DNA from: Agrobacterium cucumeris | GTDB taxonomy: Bacteria > Pseudomonadota > Alphaproteobacteria > Rhizobiales > Rhizobiaceae | NCBI RefSeq assembly: GCF_030036535.1 | Contig: NZ_CP080388.1 | Coordinates: 1 to 64,000 of the forward strand | Reading direction: 5' to 3' | Length of the DNA: 64,000 nt | Shown: one piece after another, positions 18,611 through 28,200 of the stretch | Layout: the number at the start of each line of letters is the position of its first letter | Position numbering within the stretch: position 1 is the first letter of the stretch | Made by a program: the position numbers and the translations under genes | Notes under the pieces: generated by a model | Seen by the model: only the letters and a program-made list of their open reading frames with translations | The model's database searches: none | Told to the model about the DNA's origin: nothing

Positions 18611-20161
18611 TCAGTTCGGCTTCACGTAGTAGGGAAGCGTGTAACCGTCGGAACGACCTGCATAGTTGATATCGCTCTTCACCGCCCAGGTGTTGGCGAG
18701 ATAGAAAACCGGAATGACACCGAGATCCGTCATCGCGATTTCTGTGGCCTTCTTCAGAAGCTCCTCGCGCCTGGCGTCGTCGAGCGTCGAGCGGGCTTCG
18801 TTCAGGGCCTTGTCGAATTCCGGGTTGGAATAACGACCGCGATTGCCCTGACCGGCCTTTTCGCCGTAGGTCTCGAGGATCGGTCCAAGAACGCCCGAAG
18901 CCTCACCGGTTTCGACGGCGGCACCGCCCATGATGAACGAAAACTCGAGGTTCGAGGCACGGGTAAAATAGACGCTGCCCGGCAGGGTGGCGACTTCGGT
19001 CTTCACGCCGACGCGGCTGAAGAACTGGCCGATGGCCTGCGCAACCTTGCTATCGTTCGGATAACGGTCATTCGATGCATGGAAGGTCAACTGGAAACCG
19101 TCGGGATAACCGGCCTTCGCCAACAGTTCCTTGGCCTTGGTCGGGTCATAGGCATCGACCTTGATGGCGGGATCATAACCGAAATAACCTTCCGGCACGA
19201 CCTGGCCGGCCGGCACGCCCTGCCCGTCCATGATGCGGTCGACCAGCGCTTCGCGGTTGATCGACAGGGACAGAGCGCGGCGCACTTCCGGTTTCAGGAG
19301 CGGGTTCTTGCCATCCGGACCCTTGGCGAAAGGCGATTCTTCACGGGCTTGGTCCATGTGCAGATACATGATGCGGTTGCCGGCAATATTGACGACTTTC
19401 AGCTTGTCGGATGCCTCAAGCCGGCGGGTATCGGCCGTCGGGATGCTTTCGATCATGTCGACATCGCCCGAAAGCATGGCGGCAACGCGCGCGCTCGGGT
19501 TCTTGAAGACCCGGAAGGTTACCTTGTCCCAGGCAGCTTTTTCGCCCCAATAGGCATCATTGCGTGCAACAACGACATTGTCGTCCGGCGACCAGGAAAC
19601 GAATTTAAACGGGCCGGTGCCGACAACACCCTTGCCGGTGTTCATTTCGCCCGTCGTAACCTTTTCCATTTCGGCCGGAAGTATCGCGATACGGCTGAGG
19701 TTGTTGAGCAGAAGCGGCGTTGGACCGGCAGTCTTGATACGGACCGTCAGCGGATCGACGGCTTCGACCTCGGTGATAGCCTTCACGTAAGCGGCAAATG
19801 AGCTTGGGCTGTTGGTCGAGGCAAGTGGAATGCGCTTGATGCTGGCGACTACGTCTTCAGCGGTGAAATCGCTGCCGTCGTGGAATTTCACGCCTTCGCG
19901 CAGCTTGAATTCCCAGGTCTTGTCATCGACGATTTTCCAAGAAACGGCGAGCGCCGGCTGGATCTGCTGCTTGTCGTCCTGATTGACGAGGCCATCGAAA
20001 ATGTTGCGCGCCATCGCACTGTTCGGGCCGACGACATAAAATTGCGGGTCCATGGACGTCGTTGAGGCAGAAAGACCAACGGTCAGATCCCGCGCCTCGC
20101 TCGCGAACGGCATGGCGAAAACAGACGCTGCCAATGCGGCTGCGAAAACAGAAAACTTCAT
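18611..20161 (-). CDS. ABC transporter periplasmic binding protein, family 5 (SBP_bac_5)
   Basis: 516 residues with a signal peptide cut near ASEA/RD, then the family 5 pattern: [50 protein letters not shown], and [18 protein letters not shown] near 285-302. It starts behind a strong GGAGGAG ribosome site. It is the first gene of an eight-gene minus-strand operon (binding protein, aldolase, two hydrolases, two permeases, ATPase, kinase). Family 5 proteins usually bind peptides, but nucleoside hydrolases in the operon suggest a nucleoside or modified nucleoside here. Confidence 0.94.
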   Translation of the reverse strand: MKFSVFAAALAASVFAMPFASEARDLTVGLSASTTSMDPQFYVVGPNSAMARNIFDGLVNQDDKQQIQPALAVSWKIVDDKTWEFKLREGVKFHDGSDFTAEDVVASIKRIPLASTNSPSSFAAYVKAITEVEAVDPLTVRIKTAGPTPLLLNNLSRIAILPAEMEKVTTGEMNTGKGVVGTGPFKFVSWSPDDNVVVARNDAYWGEKAAWDKVTFRVFKNPSARVAAMLSGDVDMIESIPTADTRRLEASDKLKVVNIAGNRIMYLHMDQAREESPFAKGPDGKNPLLKPEVRRALSLSINREALVDRIMDGQGVPAGQVVPEGYFGYDPAIKVDAYDPTKAKELLAKAGYPDGFQLTFHASNDRYPNDSKVAQAIGQFFSRVGVKTEVATLPGSVYFTRASNLEFSFIMGGAAVETGEASGVLGPILETYGEKAGQGNRGRYSNPEFDKALNEARSTLDDARREELLKKATEIAMTDLGVIPVFYLANTWAVKSDINYAGRSDGYTLPYYVKPN

Positions 20162-20186
20162 GACGGGGACTCCTCCAGGTTGTCCG

Positions 20187-20205
20187 GCCCGCGCTCCCTG
20201 CGGGC
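20187..20205. promoter_or_regulatory. short hairpin between the nucleoside operon and its LysR gene
   Basis: GCCCGC and GCGGGC are separated by 7 bases. On the minus strand the hairpin lies 26 bp upstream of the binding-protein ATG, just before its ribosome site, so it would be in the 5' leader; on the plus strand it lies upstream of the LysR gene. It could be an operator half or an mRNA structure. Confidence 0.3.
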
Positions 20206-20290
20206 AAAAGAAGAATTAACGTTTTACCTGGCAAAAGAAAAATTGCATTTTGTACTTAAGCCATGCCGCAATGTTATGGAAGGAAACCAG

Positions 20291-21193
20291 GTGAGACTGA
20301 AACCAAGGCAGGTCGAAGCGTTTCGAGCCGTGATGATGACCGGTGGCATTACTGCAGCGGCCGAAGCCCTGAACGTCACCCAGCCGGCCGTTAGTCGTCT
20401 TATCCGCGATCTTGAGGATATCGTGCAGATGCGGTTGTTTGAACGGATCGGCGCCAGGCTGGTTCCAACCACCGAAGCCACGCAGTTTTACCGGGAGGTC
20501 GAACGACTGTATCTCGGCCTCGACCAGATCGCCCAGGCGGCCGATGACATACGAGCACACAAGAACACCGTCTTGCGGATCGGTAGTGTCACGTCATTGG
20601 TAAGGCCTTATCTTCACAAGGCAATTGTCGAGGTGATTGGTGACCGGCTGGACATTCCGCTTGTCATCGACGTCGAAAACAGCCGCCACATCTGGGATAT
20701 GGTCGATCAGAACCGCTACGATCTCGGTCTGGTTTTCGGTTCTCCCAGAATGGCCGACAAGAATGCCACGCCTCTATACAGTTCCTATGCCGTCGCCGCA
20801 ATGACGGCAGATCACCGTCTGGCATCCCGCCGGGTCGTCACACCTGGTGACCTTCTCAACGAGCGAGTGCTCATTCCTGGCCGCAATTCTCCACTCAGGC
20901 TAGCGCTTGACCGCGCTTTCTCAATCGAAGAGCACCAACCGACAAGCACGATGGAAACGTCAATGCTGAACTGCTGCCACTTTGCATCGGCCGGCATGGG
21001 CGTCGGCATCGTGGATCATACCAGTCTGCGCTCTGCCGATGCCGAAGTGGTGGCGATACCATTCGAACCAAAGATCGAAGTGTCCTATTACGCGATACGG
21101 CCAACTGGTGCGCAAAGAATTGCTGTCCTTGATGAGTTGATTAAGCGCATACGCCAAATGATGAGAGCCGAGGAAGATCCTAATCACACCTAA
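20291..21193 (+). CDS. LysR-family regulator, probable controller of the nucleoside operon
   Basis: The GTG at 20291 has GGAAGGA about 7 bp upstream and is preferred over ATG 20276, which has no ribosome site. The 300-residue product has an N-terminal HTH (QVEAFRAVMMTGGITAAAEALN and VTQPAVSRLIRDLE as landmarks) and a substrate-binding domain. The sequence is near the OccR/NocR-type LysR group common in Agrobacterium. It is divergent from the ABC operon at 20161 across 129 bp, the expected position for its regulator; the ligand would be a catabolic intermediate. Confidence 0.9.
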   Translation: MRLKPRQVEAFRAVMMTGGITAAAEALNVTQPAVSRLIRDLEDIVQMRLFERIGARLVPTTEATQFYREVERLYLGLDQIAQAADDIRAHKNTVLRIGSVTSLVRPYLHKAIVEVIGDRLDIPLVIDVENSRHIWDMVDQNRYDLGLVFGSPRMADKNATPLYSSYAVAAMTADHRLASRRVVTPGDLLNERVLIPGRNSPLRLALDRAFSIEEHQPTSTMETSMLNCCHFASAGMGVGIVDHTSLRSADAEVVAIPFEPKIEVSYYAIRPTGAQRIAVLDELIKRIRQMMRAEEDPNHT

Positions 21194-21463
21194 CATTACG
21201 GGCTCTTGCATGGGTTCGGACTATCAACGCCTATTTGCCTTGAAATAAGCAGCCACCTCGCCGCTGTATTGACGAGATTGGAAAGGAAGACTTACCGCAG
21301 GGATCGACATCTGATTTGGCTATACCCCCAAATTCCGGCTGCAATCTCTGCGTTCAGGTCTGCCCACCAATGTCTTCGGGGGCGATGCCGGAAGGCTCAC
21401 CCGTCATCCTGCAGCAGGATTCGTGCCAGACATATTTTATGTGCGAGGGCTATTGCCCGGTCG

Positions 21464-21684
21464 ATGTCCCAGTCATCCATCCTGTTTCATGAAACTTATT
21501 CGCAAGCCGCACGGGATGGTCTTGAATCCTATGACGAGGTATTGAAGACGTTTCAGGAAAAACAGGGTCTTCCGCAAAACGGCTGGACGGCACCCATTTC
21601 CCAGCGTGTGGAGAACGCCACGGCGCTCAAGGGCCGCGCGGACTGAGCCAGACATTGCGCCGTCTCGGTTTCGGCATCAAATAA
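21464..21684 (+). pseudogene. possible frameshifted gene remnant, family unknown
   Basis: From ATG 21464 a 60-residue frame looks genuinely coding (helical, Tyr/Glu/Leu-rich, ending ISQRVENATALKGRAD) and stops at 21644-21646. In the next frame, starting at 21643, the sequence continues as LSQTLRRLGFGIK with a stop at 21682-21684. The junction reads as one protein tail cut by a frameshift. I could not assign a family, and upstream 21194-21463 shows no supporting frame. It may equally be chance. Confidence 0.25.
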
Positions 21685-21767
21685 ACGCCTGCCCCCTGCC
21701 GGCATCGAACACAGACGCGTCCCTGGCTCTGCGATAACTGACCACCTGCCAGGGGCAGCGCATTCTC

Positions 21768-21790
21768 TCCCGAAATCGCCGATTTCGGGA
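21768..21790. promoter_or_regulatory. perfect 11-1-11 palindrome upstream of the 21.99-kb operon
   Basis: Arms TCCCGAAATCG and CGATTTCGGGA flank one central C. It lies 21 bp before the shared promoter element at 21811-21836. A hairpin would have an 8- to 9-bp stem, with no T-run following, so an operator is more likely than a terminator. No regulator consensus is recognised. Confidence 0.5.
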
Positions 21791-21810
21791 ACTGATTTTC
21801 TACAAAATTA

Positions 21811-21859
21811 GTAGATATAGAATGACCGGTCTTCCTTTATACCGCTTGAAGGCCTTACG
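21811..21859 (+). promoter_or_regulatory. shared promoter/operator element, copy A (before the ketopantoate-reductase-like/TetR operon)
   Basis: The 18-bp core at 21819-21836 fits the consensus AGAAWRACCNGTCTTYCT shared with copies at 28209-28226 and 34933-34950. Extended to 26 bp, this copy differs from copy C at 4 positions. The centre GACCGGTC is a perfect palindrome, like many TetR operators. CTTCCT at its end could act as a weak -35, with a less clear -10 17 bp later at 21854-21859. It controls the operon that contains the TetR gene, which fits autoregulation. A nearby TCTAC-N7-GTAGA repeat lies at 21799-21815. The leader to the ATG at 21992 contains a small hairpin CTCCGG/CCGGAG at 21948-21964. 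Confidence 0.6.
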
Positions 21860-21991
21860 ATCCGTTCCAGACCGCTTCTGAACCGCATCCTCCCGCCGTC
21901 CTCAATCGCCACCGCACAGACCGCCGAACCAATCAATAACCGAAATCCTCCGGAAAATCCGGAGCGTAAAAGACAGGACGAGAAACGACAG

Positions 21992-23020
21992 ATGCCACGT
22001 TACGTTATCATTGGCGCCGGCGCGGTGGGCGCGAGCCTTGCAGCGCAGTTCGCACTTTCCGGCATTGACTATGCGCTTTTCGGACGGGGTGCCCAGATCA
22101 GCCATATCAGGCAGCATGGCCTCACCTTCCAGCGCCCCGCAGAGACGCGGCAGATCGATCTGAATGTCTTCGACCTGACGGATCTTCCGGAATTGACCCC
22201 GAACGATATACTTCTGCTCACGGTGAAAGCACAGGATGCCGTAAGCGCGCTCGCCTTCTGGTCCTGGCAAAGCGTCTCGAACACGACGACATCGGCAGCG
22301 GCAAACCTGCCTATCGTAACTTTTCAAAATGGACTGGCGACCGAAGCAAATGCACTGAGAACATTTGCCCGGGTCTATGGTGCAAGCATTCTGACACCGG
22401 CGCGGTTTACCGAAACCGGCAAGGTGGTGGTGGGCGGCGAGCCGCAATTGGGCATCGTGACAGTCGGTCGCTTTCCGCTTGGACAGGATGACGTGACAGC
22501 GCAGGTCACGGCGGACCTGAACAGGGCTGGATATCTTGCCGAGGCAAGTGACGATATCCGCCGCTGGAAAGCAGCAAAGCTCCTTCACAACGTTCGAAAT
22601 GCACTGGAACTTTTCGAGGGTCCGGGCGATCTGAACGACAGGATCAGCGCGGCTCTGGTGGATGAGGCCCGCCATGTGCTGGAAGCGGCAGGCTACACCT
22701 TTGCCTCACCCTCCGAGCGAACCGTCGACATCTCGAACTGGCGGGTTGCGCCCAACAGCGGGATTCATCCGGGCCAGCAATCGACATGGCAGAGTTTCAG
22801 GCGCGGCGCCTCGAGCGAAGTGGATTTCCTCAACGGAGAAATCGTTCTGCTGGGCCGGATTCATGGCGTTCCGACGCCTTTTAACGAGGCCGTTCAAACG
22901 CTGGCCGGAAAGCTGGCACATCAGGGCGGATTTTCAAAGCCGCTGCCGCTCGATGCGATCACATCTCTCATCGCCGTCCCGGACCCGGCGGCACATACCA
23001 GTCCTGCCGTCCCTTCATGA
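21992..23020 (+). CDS. ketopantoate-reductase-like (ApbA/PanE family) NADP-dependent oxidoreductase
   Basis: 342 residues. The Rossmann dinucleotide motif GAGAVG is at 8-13, followed by LFGRGAQ and LLLTVKAQD in the positions expected for ApbA/PanE; the C-terminal helical domain is present (RGASSEVDFLNGEIV, a hallmark of the family near 270, and PTPFNEAVQTL). It reduces a 2-oxo acid. The genomic context is catabolic, so it is probably a paralogue rather than the pantothenate enzyme. First gene of an operon with the TetR regulator, 49 bp before it. Confidence 0.88.
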   Translation: MPRYVIIGAGAVGASLAAQFALSGIDYALFGRGAQISHIRQHGLTFQRPAETRQIDLNVFDLTDLPELTPNDILLLTVKAQDAVSALAFWSWQSVSNTTTSAAANLPIVTFQNGLATEANALRTFARVYGASILTPARFTETGKVVVGGEPQLGIVTVGRFPLGQDDVTAQVTADLNRAGYLAEASDDIRRWKAAKLLHNVRNALELFEGPGDLNDRISAALVDEARHVLEAAGYTFASPSERTVDISNWRVAPNSGIHPGQQSTWQSFRRGASSEVDFLNGEIVLLGRIHGVPTPFNEAVQTLAGKLAHQGGFSKPLPLDAITSLIAVPDPAAHTSPAVPS

Positions 23021-23069
23021 CCGGCAATCCGTATCAGTGCGACTTTTGAAACGACAGTGTGAAACGATA

Positions 23070-23642
23070 ATGCGAGAAGCCATATCAGACCATATCCTCA
23101 CCGCCGCTGGCACGCTCTTCTACCGCGAAGGCATCCGGGCTGTCGGCATAGATCGGATCATCGAAGAGGCGAATGTTGCGAAGGCGACGCTTTATCGGCA
23201 TTTCCCGTCAAAGGATCATCTCGTTGCGGCCTATCTGCAGGCGCGGCACGAGCGAGTGATATACTCGCTTCAAAAGGTACTGGAGGAGGACATGGCTCCG
23301 AAGGAGCAGATCCGGTTGATCTTCGAGCAGCTCCACGAAAAGGCTGATAGCCCGGATTTTCGCGGCTGTGCCTTTGCTCTTGCGGTTGCGGAACATGGCG
23401 AGTCCGAGCGTGTCGTGTTTGTAGCGCGTGCCCATAAGGCAAAGGTCAGGGACGTGTTTGGCGCTGTTCTGGCAAGAGCCGGCAGCACGGTGGAAATTGC
23501 CGCTGCCCATCTGTCACTTCTCTACGAAGGAGCCTTGGCGACCGTTGCCGTCGGACGCGATCCCACGGCGGTCCTGATTGCGCGAGACTGTGCTCTCTCC
23601 GTTTTCGACACCGCCGCCGCCTCCACCAATCAACCCAACTGA
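23070..23642 (+). CDS. TetR-family transcriptional regulator
   Basis: 190 residues from ATG 23070. The N-terminal HTH is classic TetR: ILTAAGTLFYREGIRAVGID, then VAKATLYRHFPSKDHLVAAYL (two landmarks, about 9-60). The C-terminal domain is helical with two Cys-poor segments, so no redox sensing is obvious. It is co-transcribed with the reductase and isomerase genes and is the only regulator gene in the 21.9-38.0 kb block. The palindromic centre of the element upstream of its own operon, repeated before two other transcription units, makes it the best candidate to bind those sites. Confidence 0.92.
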   Translation: MREAISDHILTAAGTLFYREGIRAVGIDRIIEEANVAKATLYRHFPSKDHLVAAYLQARHERVIYSLQKVLEEDMAPKEQIRLIFEQLHEKADSPDFRGCAFALAVAEHGESERVVFVARAHKAKVRDVFGAVLARAGSTVEIAAAHLSLLYEGALATVAVGRDPTAVLIARDCALSVFDTAAASTNQPN

Positions 23643-23654
23643 AAGCAGCAGATC

Positions 23655-24257
23655 ATGACAAGGACGATCGATTATTTTTTCAGCATCGGCTCTCCCTGGG
23701 CCTTCATCGGCCTTCAACCGTTTGCTGCGCTCGCGAAAGAACAGGGCGCCACGATCCGCCCCCATGTCATTCCGCTGATCGAGGAAAACGGCGGCATTTA
23801 TTCCCGAAACCGGCCCGAGGCCAGACGTGCCTACTGGATCAGGGATTTGAAGCGCTGGGCGGCATTGCGCGGAAAAGTGCTCAATTTTGATAATCGCGCA
23901 GCTCTCTCGGATCCAGCACCCGCCGGCCTGATGGTGGCGGCGGCGATCGAGACGGGCGATGACTGGCTGACGCTGGCGGCTGCCCTTCAGGAAGCCTTCT
24001 GGGTTCACGGCAAAGACATCGGCCGGGCGGACGTGCGTCAGGCGATTGCGAAAGCCGCAGGCTTTGATAGTGCCGCACTCGATAAGCATGGCCAGAGCGA
24101 TGCGGTTACAGCATTGCAAAAGGCCAGCTTCGAAGCTGCCAGGGCAGCCGGCGTGTTCGGGGTGCCGACCTATAGCTATCAGGATGAACTCTACTGGGGG
24201 CAGGACAGCCTTCCATTCCTCGAGCGTCATCTCCGGGGCGAAAAGCTCGCCGCCTGA
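23655..24257 (+). CDS. 2-hydroxychromene-2-carboxylate isomerase-like protein (DsbA/GST-kappa fold)
   Basis: 200 residues of the HCCA-isomerase family: FFSIGSPWAFIGL at 8-20 with the active-site Ser13 where thioredoxins have Cys, RPHVIPLIEENGGIYSRN, and a cis-Pro loop GVFGVPTYSY near 165-175. The enzyme family is glutathione-dependent and is related to kappa glutathione transferases. In a block with sulfur-type monooxygenases a glutathione-linked step is plausible. It starts 12 bp after the TetR gene. Confidence 0.88.
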   Translation: MTRTIDYFFSIGSPWAFIGLQPFAALAKEQGATIRPHVIPLIEENGGIYSRNRPEARRAYWIRDLKRWAALRGKVLNFDNRAALSDPAPAGLMVAAAIETGDDWLTLAAALQEAFWVHGKDIGRADVRQAIAKAAGFDSAALDKHGQSDAVTALQKASFEAARAAGVFGVPTYSYQDELYWGQDSLPFLERHLRGEKLAA

Positions 24258-24367
24258 TATCACCACCGAAGGCGGAGACAGTCTGGCGTTATGCCGGGGC
24301 GCGCTTCGCCTTCAATGTTTGCAAGTCTGTCGTGGCATTTTGCTGCCGGGCTCCCATGGAATCTCTT

Positions 24368-25744
24368 ATGCCTGACCTGTCCCCTTCTCTCATCCAATCT
24401 CTGGGGGACCTCCTCGGGGAGCGTCTTTCAACGTCCCTGGCACTGCGCGAGCAGCATGGGCGCGGCGAAGCACATCATGCAGCCGTGTTTCCCGACGCGG
24501 TCGCTTTCGCTGAAACCACCTCCGAAGTATCCGAGATCGTGCGACTATGTGCGGCGGAAGGGGTGCCCGTCATCGCTTTCGGCGCCGGCACTTCGCTTGA
24601 GGGGCATTTGACAGCTGTCAATGGCGGGGTCTCAATCGACCTTTCGCGCATGTCGAAGATCGCCCGTATCAGCGGTGAAGATCTGGATTGCACGGTTGAG
24701 GCCGGTGTCACGCGGGAGCAATTGAACACATATCTGCGCGACATGGGATTGTTCTTTCCCATCGATCCCGGCGCAAACGCCTCGATTGGCGGCATGGCCG
24801 CAACCCGCGCTTCGGGAACCAATGCCGTCCGCTACGGAACGATGCGGGAAAACGTGCTCGGGCTGACCGTGGTGCTGCCGACCGGTCAGATCATCAAAAC
24901 CGGCGGCCGCGCCAGAAAATCTTCCGCCGGATATGACCTGACGCGGCTGTTTGTGGGTTCGGAAGGAACGCTGGGGATCATCACCGAAATAACGCTTCGT
25001 CTCTACGGAATTCCGGAAACCATCTCGGCGGCGCTCTGCTCTTTCGAGAGCGTCGAACAGGCGGTGGTGGCGGCCATTCAGGTCGTGCAGCTTGGCATCC
25101 CGGTCGCCCGCATGGAGCTTATGGACCGTGGCCTGATCAGGGCCGTCAACGCCTATTCCGGGCTGGACCTGAAGATAAAGGATACGCTGGCTTTCGAGTT
25201 TCACGGCTCGCCCGCCGGCGTTCAGGAGCAGGTCGACATGGTATCCGCCATCGTAGAGGAACATGGCGGCAAGGATTTCGAGTGGGCCAATGCGCCTGAA
25301 GATCGCAACCGTCTCTGGAAAGCGAGGCATAGTGCGTTTTATGCCGTCGTATCGCAGAGGCCAAACGCCAAAGGCTGGTCTTCGGATGTCTGTGTTCCAG
25401 TGTCGCAGCTCAGCAATTGCATATTAAAGACCCGCGAACTTCTGAAAGATTGCAGCGTACCGGCGGCTATCCTCGGCCATGTCGGCGACGGCAACTATCA
25501 TGTCGTCTTCGCGGTTGATCCCGGTAATGCGGAAGAACTCGGCGAAGTGGCGGCGATCAACAAGAAGATGGTGCGATACGCGCTGTCTGTCGGCGGCACC
25601 TCGACCGGTGAACATGGTGTCGGCACCGGCAAGATCGCTTATCTGCGCGAGGAACATGGCGACGCGGTCGAGCTGATGGCGCTCATCAAACATGCGGTCG
25701 ATCCTGCCGGCATCATGAATCCCGGGAAAATCCTGCCGAACTAG
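24368..25744 (+). CDS. FAD-linked oxidase of the D-lactate/glycolate dehydrogenase (GlcD) family
   Basis: 458 residues from ATG 24368; in-frame ATG codons at 24332 and 24356 would add residues with no likeness to the family. FAD_binding_4 motifs: VIAFGAGTSLEGH, FPIDPGANASIGGMAATRASG and FVGSEGTLGIITE. The C-terminal FAD-oxidase domain has GHVGDGNYH (metal/substrate His), and STGEHGVGTGK near the end. It oxidises a D-2-hydroxy acid. The reductase-like protein in the same operon could make or use such an acid. It follows the isomerase by 110 bp. Confidence 0.93.
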   Translation: MPDLSPSLIQSLGDLLGERLSTSLALREQHGRGEAHHAAVFPDAVAFAETTSEVSEIVRLCAAEGVPVIAFGAGTSLEGHLTAVNGGVSIDLSRMSKIARISGEDLDCTVEAGVTREQLNTYLRDMGLFFPIDPGANASIGGMAATRASGTNAVRYGTMRENVLGLTVVLPTGQIIKTGGRARKSSAGYDLTRLFVGSEGTLGIITEITLRLYGIPETISAALCSFESVEQAVVAAIQVVQLGIPVARMELMDRGLIRAVNAYSGLDLKIKDTLAFEFHGSPAGVQEQVDMVSAIVEEHGGKDFEWANAPEDRNRLWKARHSAFYAVVSQRPNAKGWSSDVCVPVSQLSNCILKTRELLKDCSVPAAILGHVGDGNYHVVFAVDPGNAEELGEVAAINKKMVRYALSVGGTSTGEHGVGTGKIAYLREEHGDAVELMALIKHAVDPAGIMNPGKILPN

Positions 25745-25782
25745 AATTGCCACTTTGCAGTTGATGATCGTGAGGCCATGCG

Positions 25783-28188
25783 ATGAATTCCTTCAAGACT
25801 CACAGCTCCCACTGGGGCGCATTTTCCGGACGCCTTGCAAATGGGCGACTGGAGATAGAGCCTCACCCGGATGACCCTCACCCATCACCACTGCTGGGCA
25901 ATCTTCCGGCGGTGGCCTATAGCCCGGCTCGTGTCCGGCGGCCTGCCGTCCGGCGGGGCTGGCTTGAACGCGAGACCGGCCACGCGCAGCGACGCGGCGC
26001 TGACGACTACGTCGAGGTCAGCTGGGCCGAAGCGACGAGGCTGGTCGCGGATGAGTTGAAGCGGGTCTATGACCATCATGGCCCGAGCGCGATATTCGGC
26101 GGCTCCTATGGCTGGTCGAGTGCTGGCCGGTTTCATCATGCACAGAGCCAGATTCACCGCTTCTTGAATGTTCTTGGCGGATATGTCCGGTCCGTCAACA
26201 CATATAGTTCCGGCGCGGCCATGGTTATAATCCCCCATGTGCTTGGACCGTATGACAGTTTCGACCGCAAGAGCGTGACCTGGGATGCGATCGAACGCAG
26301 CAGTGAGCTGGTGCTCGCATTCGGCGGGATGGCAATCAAGAATGCCGATGTCCACGGCGGAGGGATCAGCACGCACACGGTCCGGCAGAAACTGGCCGGC
26401 GCGAGGGCTCGCGGTGCGAGTTTCACATTCATCAGCCCGCTGGCCAACGATTTTCCCAGTGATATGAATGCCGAGTGGCTTCCCATTATTCCCGGTACGG
26501 ACGTGGCGATGATGCTCGGGCTTGCGCACGTCCTCGTCACCGAAGAGCTGCACGACCGGGCGTTTCTGGATCATTATACGGCTGGATATGACCGGTTCGA
26601 GAACTATCTTCTTGGCAGGGAGGACGGCCAGCACAAAAGCCCGGAATGGGCGGCCGCGATCTGCAACATCGACCCGGAGACGATCCGCAAGCTGGCGCGG
26701 AAGATGGCGAGTTCGAGAACCCTGATCACGGTCAGCCACTCGCTTCAGCGGGCCGATTATGGCGAACAGCCGGTGTGGATGGGCATTGTCCTTGCCGCCA
26801 TGCTTGGCCAGATCGGACTGGACGGCGGCGGATTTTCCTACTCCCTCGGCGCGTTGGGCAATATCGGCAAGAACCTGCTCGCCGTTCCCTTGCCAACGCT
26901 ACAGCAATTCAAGAACCCCGTTCCGGACTATATTCCCTGCGCGCGCATCGCCGATATGCTGCTCAATCCCGGTGCCGAGTTCCATTACAACGGGCACACG
27001 CTTCACTATCCCGATATCCGGCTTGTCTATTGGGCGGGCGGCAATCCATTTCACCACCACCAGGATATCAACCGGCTGCGAACCGCTTTCCGCCTTCCTG
27101 AAACGATCATCGTCCACGAGTCGGCCTGGACTTCGACCGCCCGGCACGCCGATATCGTGCTACCCGCCACGACCACGCTTGAACGTGACGACATCGGCGC
27201 TGCCGATCGCGATCCCCTGATGATCGCCATGAAGCGGCTGATCGCCCCCGTTGGCGAAGCACGCGACGATTATGAGATATTCGCCGGCATTGCGCGGGAA
27301 CTTGGCAGGTTCGATGCCTTTACCGAAAACCGCAGCAGCGGAGAATGGCTCGCCTTCCTGTACGAGACGACCCGTCAGGCGCTTGCGGCGGGCGGCCACG
27401 ACGCACCGGACTTTGAGACCTTCTGGAAGCGAGGGGAGCTGCTCCTTCCAGTCAAGCCAGACGACGGTGGCCCGGCGCGCGCTTTCCTTCACGACTCCGG
27501 GACGAAGCCGCTGGCGACACCGTCAGGAAAAATCGAAATCTTTTCCGAGACTGTCGAGAGCTTCGGATATGATGACTGCAAAGGTCATCCGCGCTGGTAT
27601 CCGCCAAGAATGGAGACGCCCGATGATGCCCGCCTCCATCCCCTGCATCTTGTCTGCAATCAGCCGTATCAACGTCTGCACAGCCAGCTGGACTATGGCG
27701 ATTTCAGCCGTTCGACCAAGATCAGGGATCGGGAACCTGTCCGTATCCATCCGGCCGACGCTTTGACCCGCGGAATAGCTGACGGCGATATCGTCAGGCT
27801 TTTTAATGCGCGCGGCAGCTGTCTCGCTGGCGCCGTCATCAGTGAAGACGTCATGCCGGGCGTGATGCAGCTTGCCACCGGCGCATGGTTCGAGCCACAG
27901 GATTCTGCGGCGGAGAATGCCATCTGCATCCATGGCAATCCCAATGTCCTGACCCGCGACATCGGCACTTCGAAACTGTCGCAGGGTTCAACCGGCCAGA
28001 TTGCGAAGGTGGCGATTGAGCTTTTCACCGGCGACTTGCCACCGGTCAGGGTTTTCGAAGCCATGACATTTGCGCCGCGTGACAGAGCGTCTTGGTCGCC
28101 AAACCATCATCGACCGCCGGGGCGAGACGGCAATTCAAGTGCGGCTGAAACACCAATCCAAACAGTCGGCAAAATGGCGATAAAATAA
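25783..28188 (+). CDS. molybdopterin-dependent oxidoreductase, BisC/DMSO-reductase type
   Basis: 801 residues without a Tat signal, so cytoplasmic like BisC. The DMSO-reductase family pattern is clear: HWGAFSGRLANGR, FGGSYGWSSAGRFHHAQ at 105-121, TYSSGAAMVIIPH with the Ser ligand region at 142-143, YWAGGNPFHHHQD near 410-420, and TTLERDDIGAAD. The C-terminal molybdopterin-dinucleotide domain begins near 620 (CNQPYQRLHSQLDYGDFS). No Fe-S Cys motif is present at the N-terminus, as expected for this branch. BisC enzymes reduce S- and N-oxides such as biotin or methionine sulfoxide. Start behind GAGG, 38 bp after the oxidase gene. Confidence 0.93.
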   Translation: MNSFKTHSSHWGAFSGRLANGRLEIEPHPDDPHPSPLLGNLPAVAYSPARVRRPAVRRGWLERETGHAQRRGADDYVEVSWAEATRLVADELKRVYDHHGPSAIFGGSYGWSSAGRFHHAQSQIHRFLNVLGGYVRSVNTYSSGAAMVIIPHVLGPYDSFDRKSVTWDAIERSSELVLAFGGMAIKNADVHGGGISTHTVRQKLAGARARGASFTFISPLANDFPSDMNAEWLPIIPGTDVAMMLGLAHVLVTEELHDRAFLDHYTAGYDRFENYLLGREDGQHKSPEWAAAICNIDPETIRKLARKMASSRTLITVSHSLQRADYGEQPVWMGIVLAAMLGQIGLDGGGFSYSLGALGNIGKNLLAVPLPTLQQFKNPVPDYIPCARIADMLLNPGAEFHYNGHTLHYPDIRLVYWAGGNPFHHHQDINRLRTAFRLPETIIVHESAWTSTARHADIVLPATTTLERDDIGAADRDPLMIAMKRLIAPVGEARDDYEIFAGIARELGRFDAFTENRSSGEWLAFLYETTRQALAAGGHDAPDFETFWKRGELLLPVKPDDGGPARAFLHDSGTKPLATPSGKIEIFSETVESFGYDDCKGHPRWYPPRMETPDDARLHPLHLVCNQPYQRLHSQLDYGDFSRSTKIRDREPVRIHPADALTRGIADGDIVRLFNARGSCLAGAVISEDVMPGVMQLATGAWFEPQDSAAENAICIHGNPNVLTRDIGTSKLSQGSTGQIAKVAIELFTGDLPPVRVFEAMTFAPRDRASWSPNHHRPPGRDGNSSAAETPIQTVGKMAIK

Positions 28189-28200
28189 TTCACTAAATCG

